Source: Branchiostoma floridae (lineage: Eukaryota > Chordata > Leptocardii > Amphioxiformes > Branchiostomatidae). From it: DNA of 64,000 nt. Shown one piece after another: positions 46,191 to 56,900 of this stretch. The stretch spans positions 609,815 through 673,814 of the forward strand of contig NC_049982.1 of NCBI RefSeq assembly GCF_000003815.2. The letters run 5' to 3'. Under the pieces are notes generated by a model. It searched no databases, was not told the DNA's origin, and saw nothing but the letters and a program-made list of their open reading frames with translations. The position numbers and the translations under genes are program-made. The first letter of the stretch is position 1, and each line of letters starts with the position of its first letter.

Positions 46191-47804
46191 TCTGTTAATA
46201 AAATTGTACTTAATGAGTTTGAAAATGCAAATGCAGTTTCATTGTGGTATGTTGAAAGGAACGTTTCATTTCTTTTCGGAAAGCAAAATTATTGAGATTT
46301 TGATTCATTACGTCAGTGGTTATGGGCCACAAACTCACTCCATCGGGGTAGCTTGGAATCTTCTCATTTGAAATCAATTAGATAAAATATTAGTCAGTGT
46401 ATTTTACATATATCAAAGAGGGATACACTTTTGTTGAAGTTTCTTCCACGAAGATCCCTTGAAATTTCGAGTAGTAAGCAATTTTCCACATGCAACCGCC
46501 ACCCACCCCACGTCAGATCTCTGCACAATTCTGGATTTCATAGAGGTAATTCTCCACATCGTGACTTAGGCTCTGGGTCATTTCAACTTGAGAAGGATCA
46601 GAGGACTGATCGAAAGCGTCGGTATATAAGCGCTTTATTTTGTGCACGGATATATGGTCCTAAAATTGTAACATCGTAATAACACATCAAAATCGCGACA
46701 CCCCTTCCCAACATGCGACACTCCCTTGGGACAAAATGGTGGCGCCCATGGACGCCAACGAAAACAATATACTAGTAGGTTTTGTTATCGCAGGCCTGTA
46801 ATAAATTGCTATTTGTTCCAACATATGCAACTATACAAAAGTAGTTGTCTATACATGCGACGTTCCGGGCGAGCTCTCTCCGGTCACCGACCTTCCAAAA
46901 TTTCCACATGGCTGGGGAGGACGCGAGACGCCGCCAGCGAGACCCCGACGGCTGTTTAATAACACCAAGGAGGTTAAAAAAGACCTCGTCAGAGAACTTG
47001 ATGCTGTGCCTTTAGGAGATTCATAAATAGAATAACTGACAAATTCAGTCGGTAACGATTTTTGTATGCAAAAAAAAAAAATCAAGTTTTATTTGACTCT
47101 TTTGACAGTAGACCTCCACAAAACTCAGTAGATACATTGTATATAGCTTTCACATCTTTCCTGTATGTACAATGCTCACAGTTCCCTACTCAAGTCAATC
47201 TATACACTGTCACCAGTCTTCACCAAACACGATTAGAATGTGCTAAGATTCAGGATGGATGCTTTTTTTCCGTTCAATGAATGTTGATCAAAGGCAGATA
47301 TTTCCTCATGATAGCCATCACTTGAGTTGTACAATGTAAAAGTGGAAAGGACATCATATTCTGACTGTATTTCTTCACTACCTGCTAGCAGAGAGACTGC
47401 ACCAGTACACACTATGAACATGTACAGACTCCAGATGTTACAGAAGGTATGAATCCTTTATAAGAATAAGGCGTACTAAAATTACATACCGGTAATTATA
47501 GGTTTGTTACAATGGCCATTTCTACACCAAAATCTTACATCATGTCTGTCAACCCAGTTCACATGAGATGGAAACAATTGGAGATTTCTTTGATCCGACC
47601 TGGTCCTCCCCTCCCCCATCTAAGTTTGTGCTACTCAATATCACTAGTTCATGAAAGGACTTACTATACAATGGACTAGATATCCTTTACCATATGAGAT
47701 GACCACAAGCTGACCAGTGTAAAAGCTACAGGTGGTAAGTTTTTTGAAAGCCCATGTTCCCAAGTTTCTGAAGGATGTATAGTATCCTGTGTGGTAACCA
47801 TGTG
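46191..47804. other. Mostly unassigned; one conspicuous reading frame
   Basis: A plus-strand frame from about 46803 to 47025 (containing DVPGELSPVTDLPKFPHGWG and ending LDAVPLGDS) is compositionally protein-like. It has no clear acceptor and I do not recognise a family. Otherwise nothing is found. Confidence 0.25.
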
Positions 47805-48604
47805 CTACCGCCCGACAACCATCTGTTTGAGATCCTTGAGGCTGTGTTCTCTGGCGACCTGCAGGGCGTGGTCCAAGGCATGGATCTGCACCAACAGCTT
47901 AGCTACCTGCTTAATGCTCTCTCTGTAAGGAAAGGGGATGCAAAAATGAGCGAGTTGTGGGGTAATCAAAATATGTTACAACTAGACACATGTTCGATGT
48001 AGACACAGGCTTTGTGGCACTGGAACTAACCTACTCACTGTAAAAACCGAAAACTCTCCTTGTTTTAAATATGAGGTTCAACAACCAAACCTCCAAACAA
48101 CCAAACAATCAAACAAATAATGATTCTCCAGAAATTTGGACTCCAGGTCAAATAGCAAATGTAACATAGCCAGACAATATAATTACTGTTGGTCACTTCT
48201 TTTGTGGCCAAGAGCATGTTATCATTTTATTTAGTTATGAAGTTTTCATAGCTTTAGAATGCTACAACAAATACTGTGGATATCCGCCAAATAATGTTAA
48301 ATTTTGGACAACACTTACGACATTTGTCAGTTTCTTAAAAACATGAAATCTGTAAAAACAGGTACAAATCAACATTTTACCCGTCATGCATATGGCGCAT
48401 CTGAAGACTAAAAGCAAGGAGGTTAAAGAAGGACTAAAAGCAACGAGGTTAACCTCCTTGCTAAGAGTCATATTTTGCTGTATAGTTTATTGTGTCCACC
48501 CCTTACCTTGCTTTTCTCCTGACTATGTCGGGACAGCCGATGCTGTTCTTGTGTAGGTTGAAGTTTAGGAAGATTTTAGGATCTCTTTCCATTGCAACTA
48601 CCAT
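47805..48604 (-). CDS. Unidentified two-exon candidate gene
   Basis: Two minus-strand exons join in phase. Exon A (48604-48507) opens with ATG in a good context and encodes FLNFNLHKNSIGCPDIV. Exon B (47922-47805) has an acceptor CCCTTTCCTTACAG, encodes a helical stretch with KQVAKLLVQIHALDHALQ and ends with TAG. The junction uses a strong GTAAGG donor, and the product would be 71 residues, or longer if further 5' exons exist. I recognise no family. In-frame stops precede the ATG, and a CAAGGAGGTTAA-type repeat lies directly upstream. It could be a short gene, the last exons of a larger gene, or a relic. Confidence 0.45.
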
Positions 48605-50320
48605 CTCTTTTTAACCTCCTTGATCATTACCACACGGCGTACGGTGAAAATGGCACATAATGGGTGAATGTTGGTGAAACACGGTGAAAATGTGTCACCC
48701 GGATTCGCATTGTTCCCATGTAAATATGGAAGGGTGAAAGCAAATATTGCACCTACGTGACAAAAGAGTGAAACATGGTGAAATGACGGTTTCACCCCTA
48801 GTAAAACAAACAGCAATTACGTCATTGTGTGTTTCACGAGCTAGCGACGTGCTTGCCGCTGTCCAGTCGACGGCATTGGGACTGAAGACTGCCCGCCCAG
48901 TTCCTCAGCGCAAGCCGAGGATTTTTTTCGCATTGCCGCTAGCTCCGCAAGCCGTGGAAATATCTTTGACACTGGGATTGAAGACTGCCCGCCCAATTCC
49001 AGGATTTTTTACGCTTGCAGCTAGCTAAGACGTGCACGTGATCGCAATACGCACCTCTGATTGGTTGATCCTACAGCTGTAGGGGGTTCCCCGCTATCTA
49101 CTTTCTTTGCTGCCCCATGATGCTTTGCGCCCACCCGTGTCAAAGAAAATTTCTTTTTCATTTCTACGCACACGAAAAACGCTATATTCCACAATTACAT
49201 TGCAATATTGCCGTGTGGTAGTGACAGATTGTGAGATGAAGATTTCCTTCAACTGCTGGCATTGTAATGTTGTTATGCTCTGAACTTGCCAAGGACGATA
49301 ACGTCCTTGGAACTTGCCCAGTGTTTCTTGACCGCCTAATCATAAGGTCCGACCTACCCCTACCTACTGGGAGGAAAGACACCACAACGTTTGGACCCTT
49401 TCGTACGCGCCGCGTTCACTAAGAGAAACGAAGTGTGACTGATATCCATCGAATACACGTACGCAAAGATACCTTAAATGTTTTCTCTTTACCTTGCAGA
49501 TATAGTACAAGTTGAATCGCGGAGGTCTTTGGTTGAATAGACGTCTACAAATACGTTGTGCAGGGCACATTGCAGGTCCTTTATTCCTGCTAATAAGCCA
49601 TGTATAAACCAAGCTGCACATTCATGGCAGGCCGATACGTATGTCATACATACTAGTACTTGCATGGCCTTTGGCAATACCATCGAATCTGCAGGGTAGA
49701 ATATCTCGCTAGCACGGTATGGCATGGTCGACCCGGACGGACGGACGGACGGACGGACAGCAATCTAATATCAGTCTGATTGCCTTTCGCCGCGGAAGCG
49801 CGGCGAAAGACAAAAAAGTTTGCGTGGAAAATACGTACTCTCTACTCCGTTGGAAAATGTATCCCGCACAGCTGCTGTTGGTTCGCTATCCATATGTAAC
49901 TACAATTGGTTATTTGGCCTAGTCCATAACCTCTATAGCTCGTTACACGTACAAAAGGTGGCTGATAATGCAGATGTATGAGCAATGGTGGCTGATGTAT
50001 GGGTCTTAATTGTTTTGTCATCTGTCTGAAATCTAATTCTGTCCTTTTCATCGCTTCTACGTCAACACAACAGCGCCGCTTGCATTCAAATTGTTGGTTC
50101 GCAACAAGGTACAAGTCGTTTCGCAGCAACATGTGTATGTTATCAATCTTGATAGCCAAATAGTATTAGAAATCGTATTCCTGACATAATTATACTCCTA
50201 CCGCATAAAAATCTTTCCGGGTGCGAGAGACAACCCCGGCGGCAGAGGAAACATGGGGCCGCATGGACCTGACAGCCCGATGATTTTCATACACCGGGCG
50301 GTACAGTTTTATCAATTAGA
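48605..50320. other. Unassigned; CCAAT/E-box stretch near 49.0 kb
   Basis: On the minus strand CAACCAATCAGAG (about 49057) and CACGTG (about 49035) form a possible promoter for the candidate gene to the left. A diverged direct repeat with GACTGAAGACTGCCCGCCCA lies at about 48880 and 48980. A CGGA microsatellite is at 49736-49759. No exon is recognised. Confidence 0.3.
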
Positions 50321-50321
50321 A

Positions 50322-50560
50322 GTTTATTTGCAAGTTCTTGCCCGAGGGCTGATTGCAACATGAAGCATACAGAAGATATAGTAAACATACATAAAGTAAT
50401 TTGGTATAGATAACAATGGTGACAAGTGTAAACAAGTGACTATTCTAACAATGATATTGACTGCTGAGAGCTACGATCTACGAATTTGGGGTTTGACTTC
50501 TTTTCTGGAAGCAGTGGAAGACGAAGTACCTCTGCGAGTCGTTCGCCAGAAAGTGACTTC
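50322..50560 (-). mobile_element. LINE 3' end, family B
   Basis: TTTATTTGCAAGTTCTTGCC and the downstream GACTTCTTTTCTGGAAGCAG blocks match 54010-54180. It is a diverged and 5'-truncated copy. Confidence 0.65.
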
Positions 50561-51404
50561 ACACGTGTATATGATGTAATATGTATAGTCAGGTGTTGAT
50601 AACAGTAAATAGTTTTAATGATGTAAATGATTTAAAAAAAAAAAAAAATTGTATACCAGTCCAATTCAGTGCACGAGTTTTGTGCACTGCGATGCTGTGT
50701 ATTTTGGACAAAGAAAGAATAATAAACCCTTCATATAAATTGCTCTTTCAAGTTGAGCAGGTTTGCAGGCTCACGTCGTGTGCACTGAATTCCCTTGTAA
50801 TGAACCCTCTGTTCAATGTTAACAATCTGAATGGACTGATCATGATGTAGTACTGTCGGTAGGACCCACATTGCTACCTTTTAGTTTTACCTCCTAAGTT
50901 AATGTTTGTATGCCCCATTTATATTGTTTGAATTCTGTATGTGTACAGAGACACCTGGAAAAAAGCAGCCTAAGTGTGATTTTACCTTGGTAAAATAAAG
51001 TAGATAAAATAAATCTATCAATTGTTAAAGCTAACAACTGTAAATTATCAGTCACTGCGCATCCCCCGATCCCCGAGAATTCTCTCGCTTAGATAATCCA
51101 ATTTCCATACACGTTGTTGCATCATTGCTTGCTGGAGACAAACATTTTAATGATGTTGTACATAGCCGCGGCAAGTACAGAATAGTACGCATGCCAAAGA
51201 TAATCGTTTCTGGATTCTCTAGAATCCAGTCTTTCAAAATATACGACAAAAATCTTGAACAAAACACTTGATATCCGCGTGGGATATAATTCCATTTTGG
51301 GATTTTCTAGGATCCAATCATTCTGGATCACAAGGTATCAAAATGTCGGATATTTTACGTACGTCACTCGGATCCGCTTATATCCGTTGCATCTGCTACA
51401 ATTT
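50561..51404. other. Intergenic, no feature
   Basis: A small inverted pair around TTTCTGGATTCTCTAGAATCC (51207) and ATTTTCTAGGATCCAATCA (51302) is visible. No gene is recognised. Confidence 0.35.
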
Positions 51405-51560
51405 CAGAAATATCAATTGTTTGCCAAATAGCAATTACACTGACGAAAGATAACGGATGTTATCTGAAAAGTCTGGCCGTTTCCAACATCATATTCTGTT
51501 GGTTGAGTAATTGCTTTTTCGCGTATCTTCTTACCTGGATGCTTCATCGACGTAGCAATT
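51405..51560 (+). repeat. CAAGCAACTGGATATG family, right half
   Basis: It contains ACTGACGAAAGATAACGGAT, AAGTCTGGCCGTTTCC and the tail TATCTTCTTACCTGGATGC. The left arm is absent. Confidence 0.6.
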
Positions 51561-52104
51561 GTAGATATCATAACTTTGATCCGACACCTTTTAGCCCAGT
51601 GTAGATTCTCATTAATCTAGCGTTGATGTGTGAAGTCTCCCGCTTGAAGGCAATTTTGCGCGGAGAGACGCCCCCCCCCCCCCCCCCCGAGGTTCGCTTG
51701 TTAACTCCGCAGTAGCGCGCCAAGACGAAGCAATATTTCCTGACACGCCGAGCTGTGATCCGCTGAGCCCCCAGAGAAGGCTCACGTACGGTTTGAGTTT
51801 CTGGGTCGACTTATTGTGTTGTGTGTTTCGCATTGTTTATTAGCTCTAATTGTCTCGGTTTCTAGTAGTTACATGTACAAGTTTTGAATGCGGTACAGTA
51901 AATTTCAGTTATTTCTGTTACACCTTGTGGAAGATTATGAGCAATTACATTGGCACAGTGTGGTCAAAGGAATTACGAGATCCTAAGCTATTCACCATTG
52001 ATTATATTGTTAAAAAGCCTTGCTTGATAAGTCCTCTCACCTCCATAACCGATTTTTTTAAAGTGTAAGATTCTCATCTTAGCATGTCCAATTAACCACA
52101 ATTG
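51561..52104. other. Intergenic, C-homopolymer
   Basis: A run of about 19 C lies at 51670-51688. No gene or element is recognised. Confidence 0.4.
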
Positions 52105-52285
52105 TCTACATTCATAGTTGGGCTATAAAAGACCAGCTTCTTCCAGATCACCTCAGTGTCACTAACGAAAATCTGTCAATGTTAGTTGAAACGCCTGACC
52201 GTTTCCGAAATGATATCCAGTTGCTTGAGTAACTGCTTTTTGTCGTATCTTATTACATAGATGTCTAACCTTCATCGATGTGCCC
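52105..52285 (+). repeat. CAAGCAACTGGATATG family, right half
   Basis: It contains TTCATAGTTGGGCTATAAAA, CAGTGTCACTAACGAAA, TATCCAGTTGCTTGAGTAAC and the TCTTATTACATAGATGTCTA tail. Confidence 0.7.
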
Positions 52286-52716
52286 TGTTTGATATATAAA
52301 GTACGAATAAAAATGTTGAAGGCTGGGTTGAAAGCTTTATTTGAAAGGCAGCCAAGTATGATATATTAATCTGTACTGCGTGGTAAAGAAAGGTATCGAC
52401 TTTGAGATTGTATGATTGGGATCATGAAAGTTTTCTATTTCGTGTATGAATTATGCAACTGTCTTTCTAGAGTGAGCCGGCGGAAGTTATTAGACCTCGG
52501 CAGCGGCGTTTTAAAGTGAGCGTTAGAAGGTAATGCGCCGATAGAATATTTTGTTTTTGCTTTTTAGTTTTCAATATTTTGTTGGAATTATACCCTAAAC
52601 TCAAACATATTCGTCTGTGGTATTCCGCTATTGCACGCTACTATATTTTTGTACCGTATCGAAACCAGTCTCCCCGTGGACCTTAACTATAGAAATCCCC
52701 ATGGGCCGAAAACTGT

Positions 52717-52815
52717 TAGCCTCTACCAGGCTCCCCAGGCCGCTGGCAAAATAGTAGAAAGTGGCCAAATAAGACAGAAAATGTGCCATAGGAGTTGGCT
52801 GGCAGATGAGAATTA
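52717..52815 (+). mobile_element. Left half of CTCTACCAGGCTCC MITE
   Basis: TAGCCTCTACCAGGCTCCCC, GCTGGCAAAATAGTAGAAA and GGAGTTGGCTGGC are present. The right half is replaced by a GTTT microsatellite (52819-52850). Confidence 0.7.
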
Positions 52816-53586
52816 CAGTTTTTGTTTGTTTGTTTGTTTGTTTGTTTATTGAGATCTCCATTAGACTTTACAATTTTCTCGTAAATTCTATTCTTCCTGA
52901 GTCCATTTTTACAGTTCAATGTTACAAAACGATCAAAAACATGGGTCAACATAAATGAGGCAGCATAACATAAGAAGTATTGAAAGTAAGCTGAAGTGTC
53001 AAAATAAAAATCTAAAAAGACCTCTAGATTCCGAGCCGAACGCTCTACCAGTTACGCCACGCCCGCCGCCCAACTTTGTTCTGCCGCCTCAAAATGTCAG
53101 ATGGCGATTGGACCCGACCACGCGTGCCAATCAGCCGCACACCTCCAGAATACCACCTGCGGCTAGCTCAGCGGGCTGGGGATGAAAGAAAAAAAGTACT
53201 TGTTGCCGCAGAAATTCTAGGCCGCGCCTCAGATACATGCTAATCATATTGGGGATGAAGCTAACCGGATCTTTTGTCAGTCACGATGCCACAATAAGCC
53301 AATTCGCTGTCAATAAAGGTCAGTAAAGGTTTCTTTTTGGAGGTAAGTGGCCATACCCTGGCAGCGAGAGCATTTTATTGGGATGAAACTCTGTGCTTAA
53401 CTCACCGAGGACAGCACTCCCCGATCATGGTTACGCATTCGGACAAACCTCTGCTAGATGTCCTACAACTGATGTGTTTGTGTGTGTGTGTTTGCGTGTA
53501 TTCTTGTGTGAGTCAATAGACACTTATCAATTTTTGGTAGGAGATATGCAGAAATGAATAACAGCTATAACTATTTTCCCTTACAG
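52816..53586. other. Region upstream of GPR19
   Basis: It holds a SINE family-2 head in inverse orientation (53020-53068, ACGCTCTACCAGTTACGCCA) and a good donor context GAG|GTAAGTGG at 53342/53343. That donor could end a 5' untranslated GPR19 exon. Confidence 0.4.
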
Positions 53587-53823
53587 GGCTCCCAAAGAAA
53601 CATCCGAAGGAACACCTGAAGACATCTTCGACCATCTGCACCTCAACACGAAACACTTCCGTGGAAAAGGGAAAATCTGCGTCTGAATCACACGTTTGAT
53701 TCACAGGAACCGGACCCCATGACGCGATACCAAGAGTGTCAGTGAACGATATGACACTGGTGCTAGTTTACGGCGTAATAAACCACGGTTGGGCTCCGAC
53801 TGGCGACCTTTGAACTCTCCATC
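53587..53823 (+). other. GPR19: GPR19 5' UTR part of the first coding exon
   Basis: A strong acceptor CTATTTTCCCTTACAG ends at 53586. Two in-frame stops TAA TAA at 53776-53781 precede the start codon with no ATG in that frame between, which fixes the GPR19 start. An upstream non-coding exon is therefore likely. Confidence 0.55.
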
Positions 53824-53964
53824 ATGGCGATCTCCACGGAAGTCCCGAGCACCATGAGCGTCGCTCCGACCAGCGCCAACACCAGCGCGGTCCTCCCCGC
53901 TCTCGGAATGGACCGGTCCTCTGCACAGATCGTCATTGAGACAGTGACCCTGGTCTTGCTGTGG
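53824..53964 (+). CDS. GPR19: GPR19 exon 1 (extracellular tail, start of TM1)
   Basis: Encodes residues 1-47, ending LVLLW in TM1 at a GTGCGT donor. No signal peptide is needed or seen, as is usual for class A receptors. Confidence 0.9.
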
Positions 53965-56900
53965 GTGCGTAGAATTTGGCTGGTTGAGCACTTAACCTTT
54001 GTAATATATAGTTTATTGCAAATTCTTGCCCGTGGGCTAATAGCAGGTAACATGGAAGGGTACAGACAGTGTAAACAACATACAAGAGTCTACATAACTC
54101 TAAAAGCTACCTCTAGATTCTGGGTTGTTGGGTTCGACTTCTTTTTCGGAGACAGTGTAAGACGAAAGATCCCACCTTTTCTATTAAGTGTGGGTTTTGT
54201 GATGTTAGAAGGAGGTTTGTTTTCGTTTTGTCAGTAAGTTTGGAGAAATTTGGATGGAGTTTGGTAGCCTCTTCAAACAGCTCTTTTCTTTCGGGATCGT
54301 AGAACGAACAGTTTGACATAAAATGTGTTTGACATCGTAGACGAGGGGTGGGTACCGCTACGGTGTACGTTGGACCGGTACAAAACCGTTTTTCTTGTAA
54401 CAGAAAACACAGAAAATTTCGACACTGGGCACAACATACACAGCATATAACAACATCCCACAATTACAAGTACTAACAATCATCATACAAAATATCATAA
54501 AACGCATCTGCCTTATCAAGTACGTACCTCAGGTGTCATATGTTGAGCTTCGCATATGTTTCTCTATCGTCATCTATCATATTTATGGTATATAGGAGTT
54601 TTCATTTACACAGCCAGTTAATCTCACCTTAGCTGACGTTTCTATGCCTGTCAGACATCTTCCTCACAGCTTCTAGCTGAAGTTCTGCTTCTCGTCGCTA
54701 TACCTAGCCAATGTAGGTGGCGCTTTTGCGGCGAGAATGCAATCCCAAACGTGGCTATGGTGAGATACCTGGTTGTGTAAAAGAAAACTCCTATATCCTA
54801 TGACCTACCAACCTGGTGAAATTATTTTTGCACGTCTGTGGTGTTTCATCCATCGTGTCTGTTATTTGAAGTTTGTTTATTCATTAAAGGTCCTGGCCGC
54901 TTTTCATTGAGGTCATGTCGGACCGTTACAGGGAGAGAGAAGGGAGAGTTAGTGGCGTTAGTGTGGTGTAACTGGTAGAGCGTTCGGATCGGAATCGAGA
55001 GATTGAAAGATACCGAGTTCGATACCCACCATGCCCCGACGTTGTGCCCTTGGAAAAGGCACTTTACACGACTTTCCCTGATGGTGTAGTGATGCCTTCC
55101 GTGCATCTTCGGCTAATTTGTCTAATCTTGTGCCAAAAACACACTACGGATTTGGTGCGCCAATGTGTCAACATCTGCATATTGGTCTCCCACGAAGAAC
55201 AGTTAAATTTTCATTCTTTATTTTTATTTTTTTGCCGTTCCAGGTGGCCTCAGTACTGGGTAACGTGCTCGTGTGTATAGTCGTGTACCGAAGCCGCCGC
55301 TTGCAGTCCACCACCAACTACTTCGTGGTGTCGCTGGCCTGCAGCGATCTGCTGGTCGCCTTTATGTGCATGCCGTTCGTCCTGGGACGGGTGGTCACCA
55401 ACCGCTGGGTGTTCGGCGGGCCCATGTGCAGCGTCGTCCGCTTCGTGCAGTTCACCTGTCCCGGTGCCACGGTCTACGTGCTCCTGTCCATCGCCATCGA
55501 CCGGTTCTACACCATCATATACCCGCTTAGCTTCAAGGTTTGCTTGTTTCTTTGCGTTTATTAACTTTTGGTCACACAAGGGCTCTCAATGAAACTGCAC
55601 TCAAATCGTAATGTGTAAATATGAATGTGTAGACTACAGGAAGAATAGCCTCATATGAGGCTAAGTGTGGATCTAAATAAACTCAAACTCAAGTTGATAC
55701 CCTATTTTACAGTGCCATATACAAAGAACAACAGGCTTGATGAGGTACTAGTGTTCCCATATAGGCTAAGCCTTTTAAAGACCGTTAGCTAGAGGGACAG
55801 TCAGCGTCGCCATCGGCTTCTTTAGATGCATGTGTAATGGTATAAAAGCTAATACTCTTAGTTCATGTAGCAAAATAGCATTAATCAAATCTTTGCCATG
55901 TAGCAAAAAAACATGACTGTAGCGAACTGACAATTTAGAGAAACGACCGGTTACAAACGTCTTTTTCCATATAGCCACTTCTGCCATGTAGCAAAAAAAA
56001 AAAAAAGAAAAAACTGTAGCGAACTGACAATTTAGCGAAACGACCGGTTACAAACGTCTTTTGCCATATAGCCATTTCTGCCATGTAGCAAAAACAACCG
56101 TAGCGAACTGATGACAATGTAGCAACACGATGTCCGCTGTCTCCTGTGCAGGTGTCGCGGACGAAGGCGAAACAGATGATCGTGCTGGCGTGGCTCTTCT
56201 CGGCTCTGCTGGCTGCACCCTGCTTCTACTTCTTTCGGACAGAGGTCTGTATCTGTGTCTGTTTGAACGGTATAACCACTCTTCAACGTATCATACCAGC
56301 TTCTATTTCTGTATCTGTATCGCTGGTAAAACTTCCTTTGGCTTCTGTACCTGTAGCTGTATAGCCGGTATAGCCGCCCTTCGGTGTAACACACCAGCTT
56401 CAGTATCTGTCTAGTCTAAGCATACCTTTCAGTATGATACACCAGCATCGCGGGCACACGACACGGCAGCAGATGGTTATTAAACACATCTATTCTGGAT
56501 CTTGGAGACATGTCTATGTCTTATTCTTTTCTCATTCATTCACTTTTTTTCTCTTCATCCATTTATTCCCAGGACTTGTCGCAGAAGACGCTGTGTCCGA
56601 CGTACTACCCCGGCGACTGGCGGGGCGTGCTGTACATGGCGGCGGTGTTCACCGTGGACTACCTGGTGCCCATCGTGCTGATCATCCTCCTCTACACGCG
56701 CGTCGTCAAGCACATCTGGACTATCGGGGTGGGAGGGCGCAAACTGCAGCGCACCAAAAACACCGTCCCGGCCACCAAGGTCAAGACCATAAAGATGCTG
56801 CTGGTGGTGAACGCTGTGTACCTTCTGACCTGGTCGCCATTTTTCCTGCTCCACCTGGGTCACGTGATCTCGGCGGTGGGCGGTGCGCATGCGCGGGGTG

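Noticed and set aside
47775-48002. Plus-strand frame HLFEILEAVFSGDLQGVVQG opposite candidate exon B
   Set aside because: It also looks protein-like, but the minus strand has the better acceptor and an in-phase partner exon, so I favour the minus strand. The plus frame has no acceptor.
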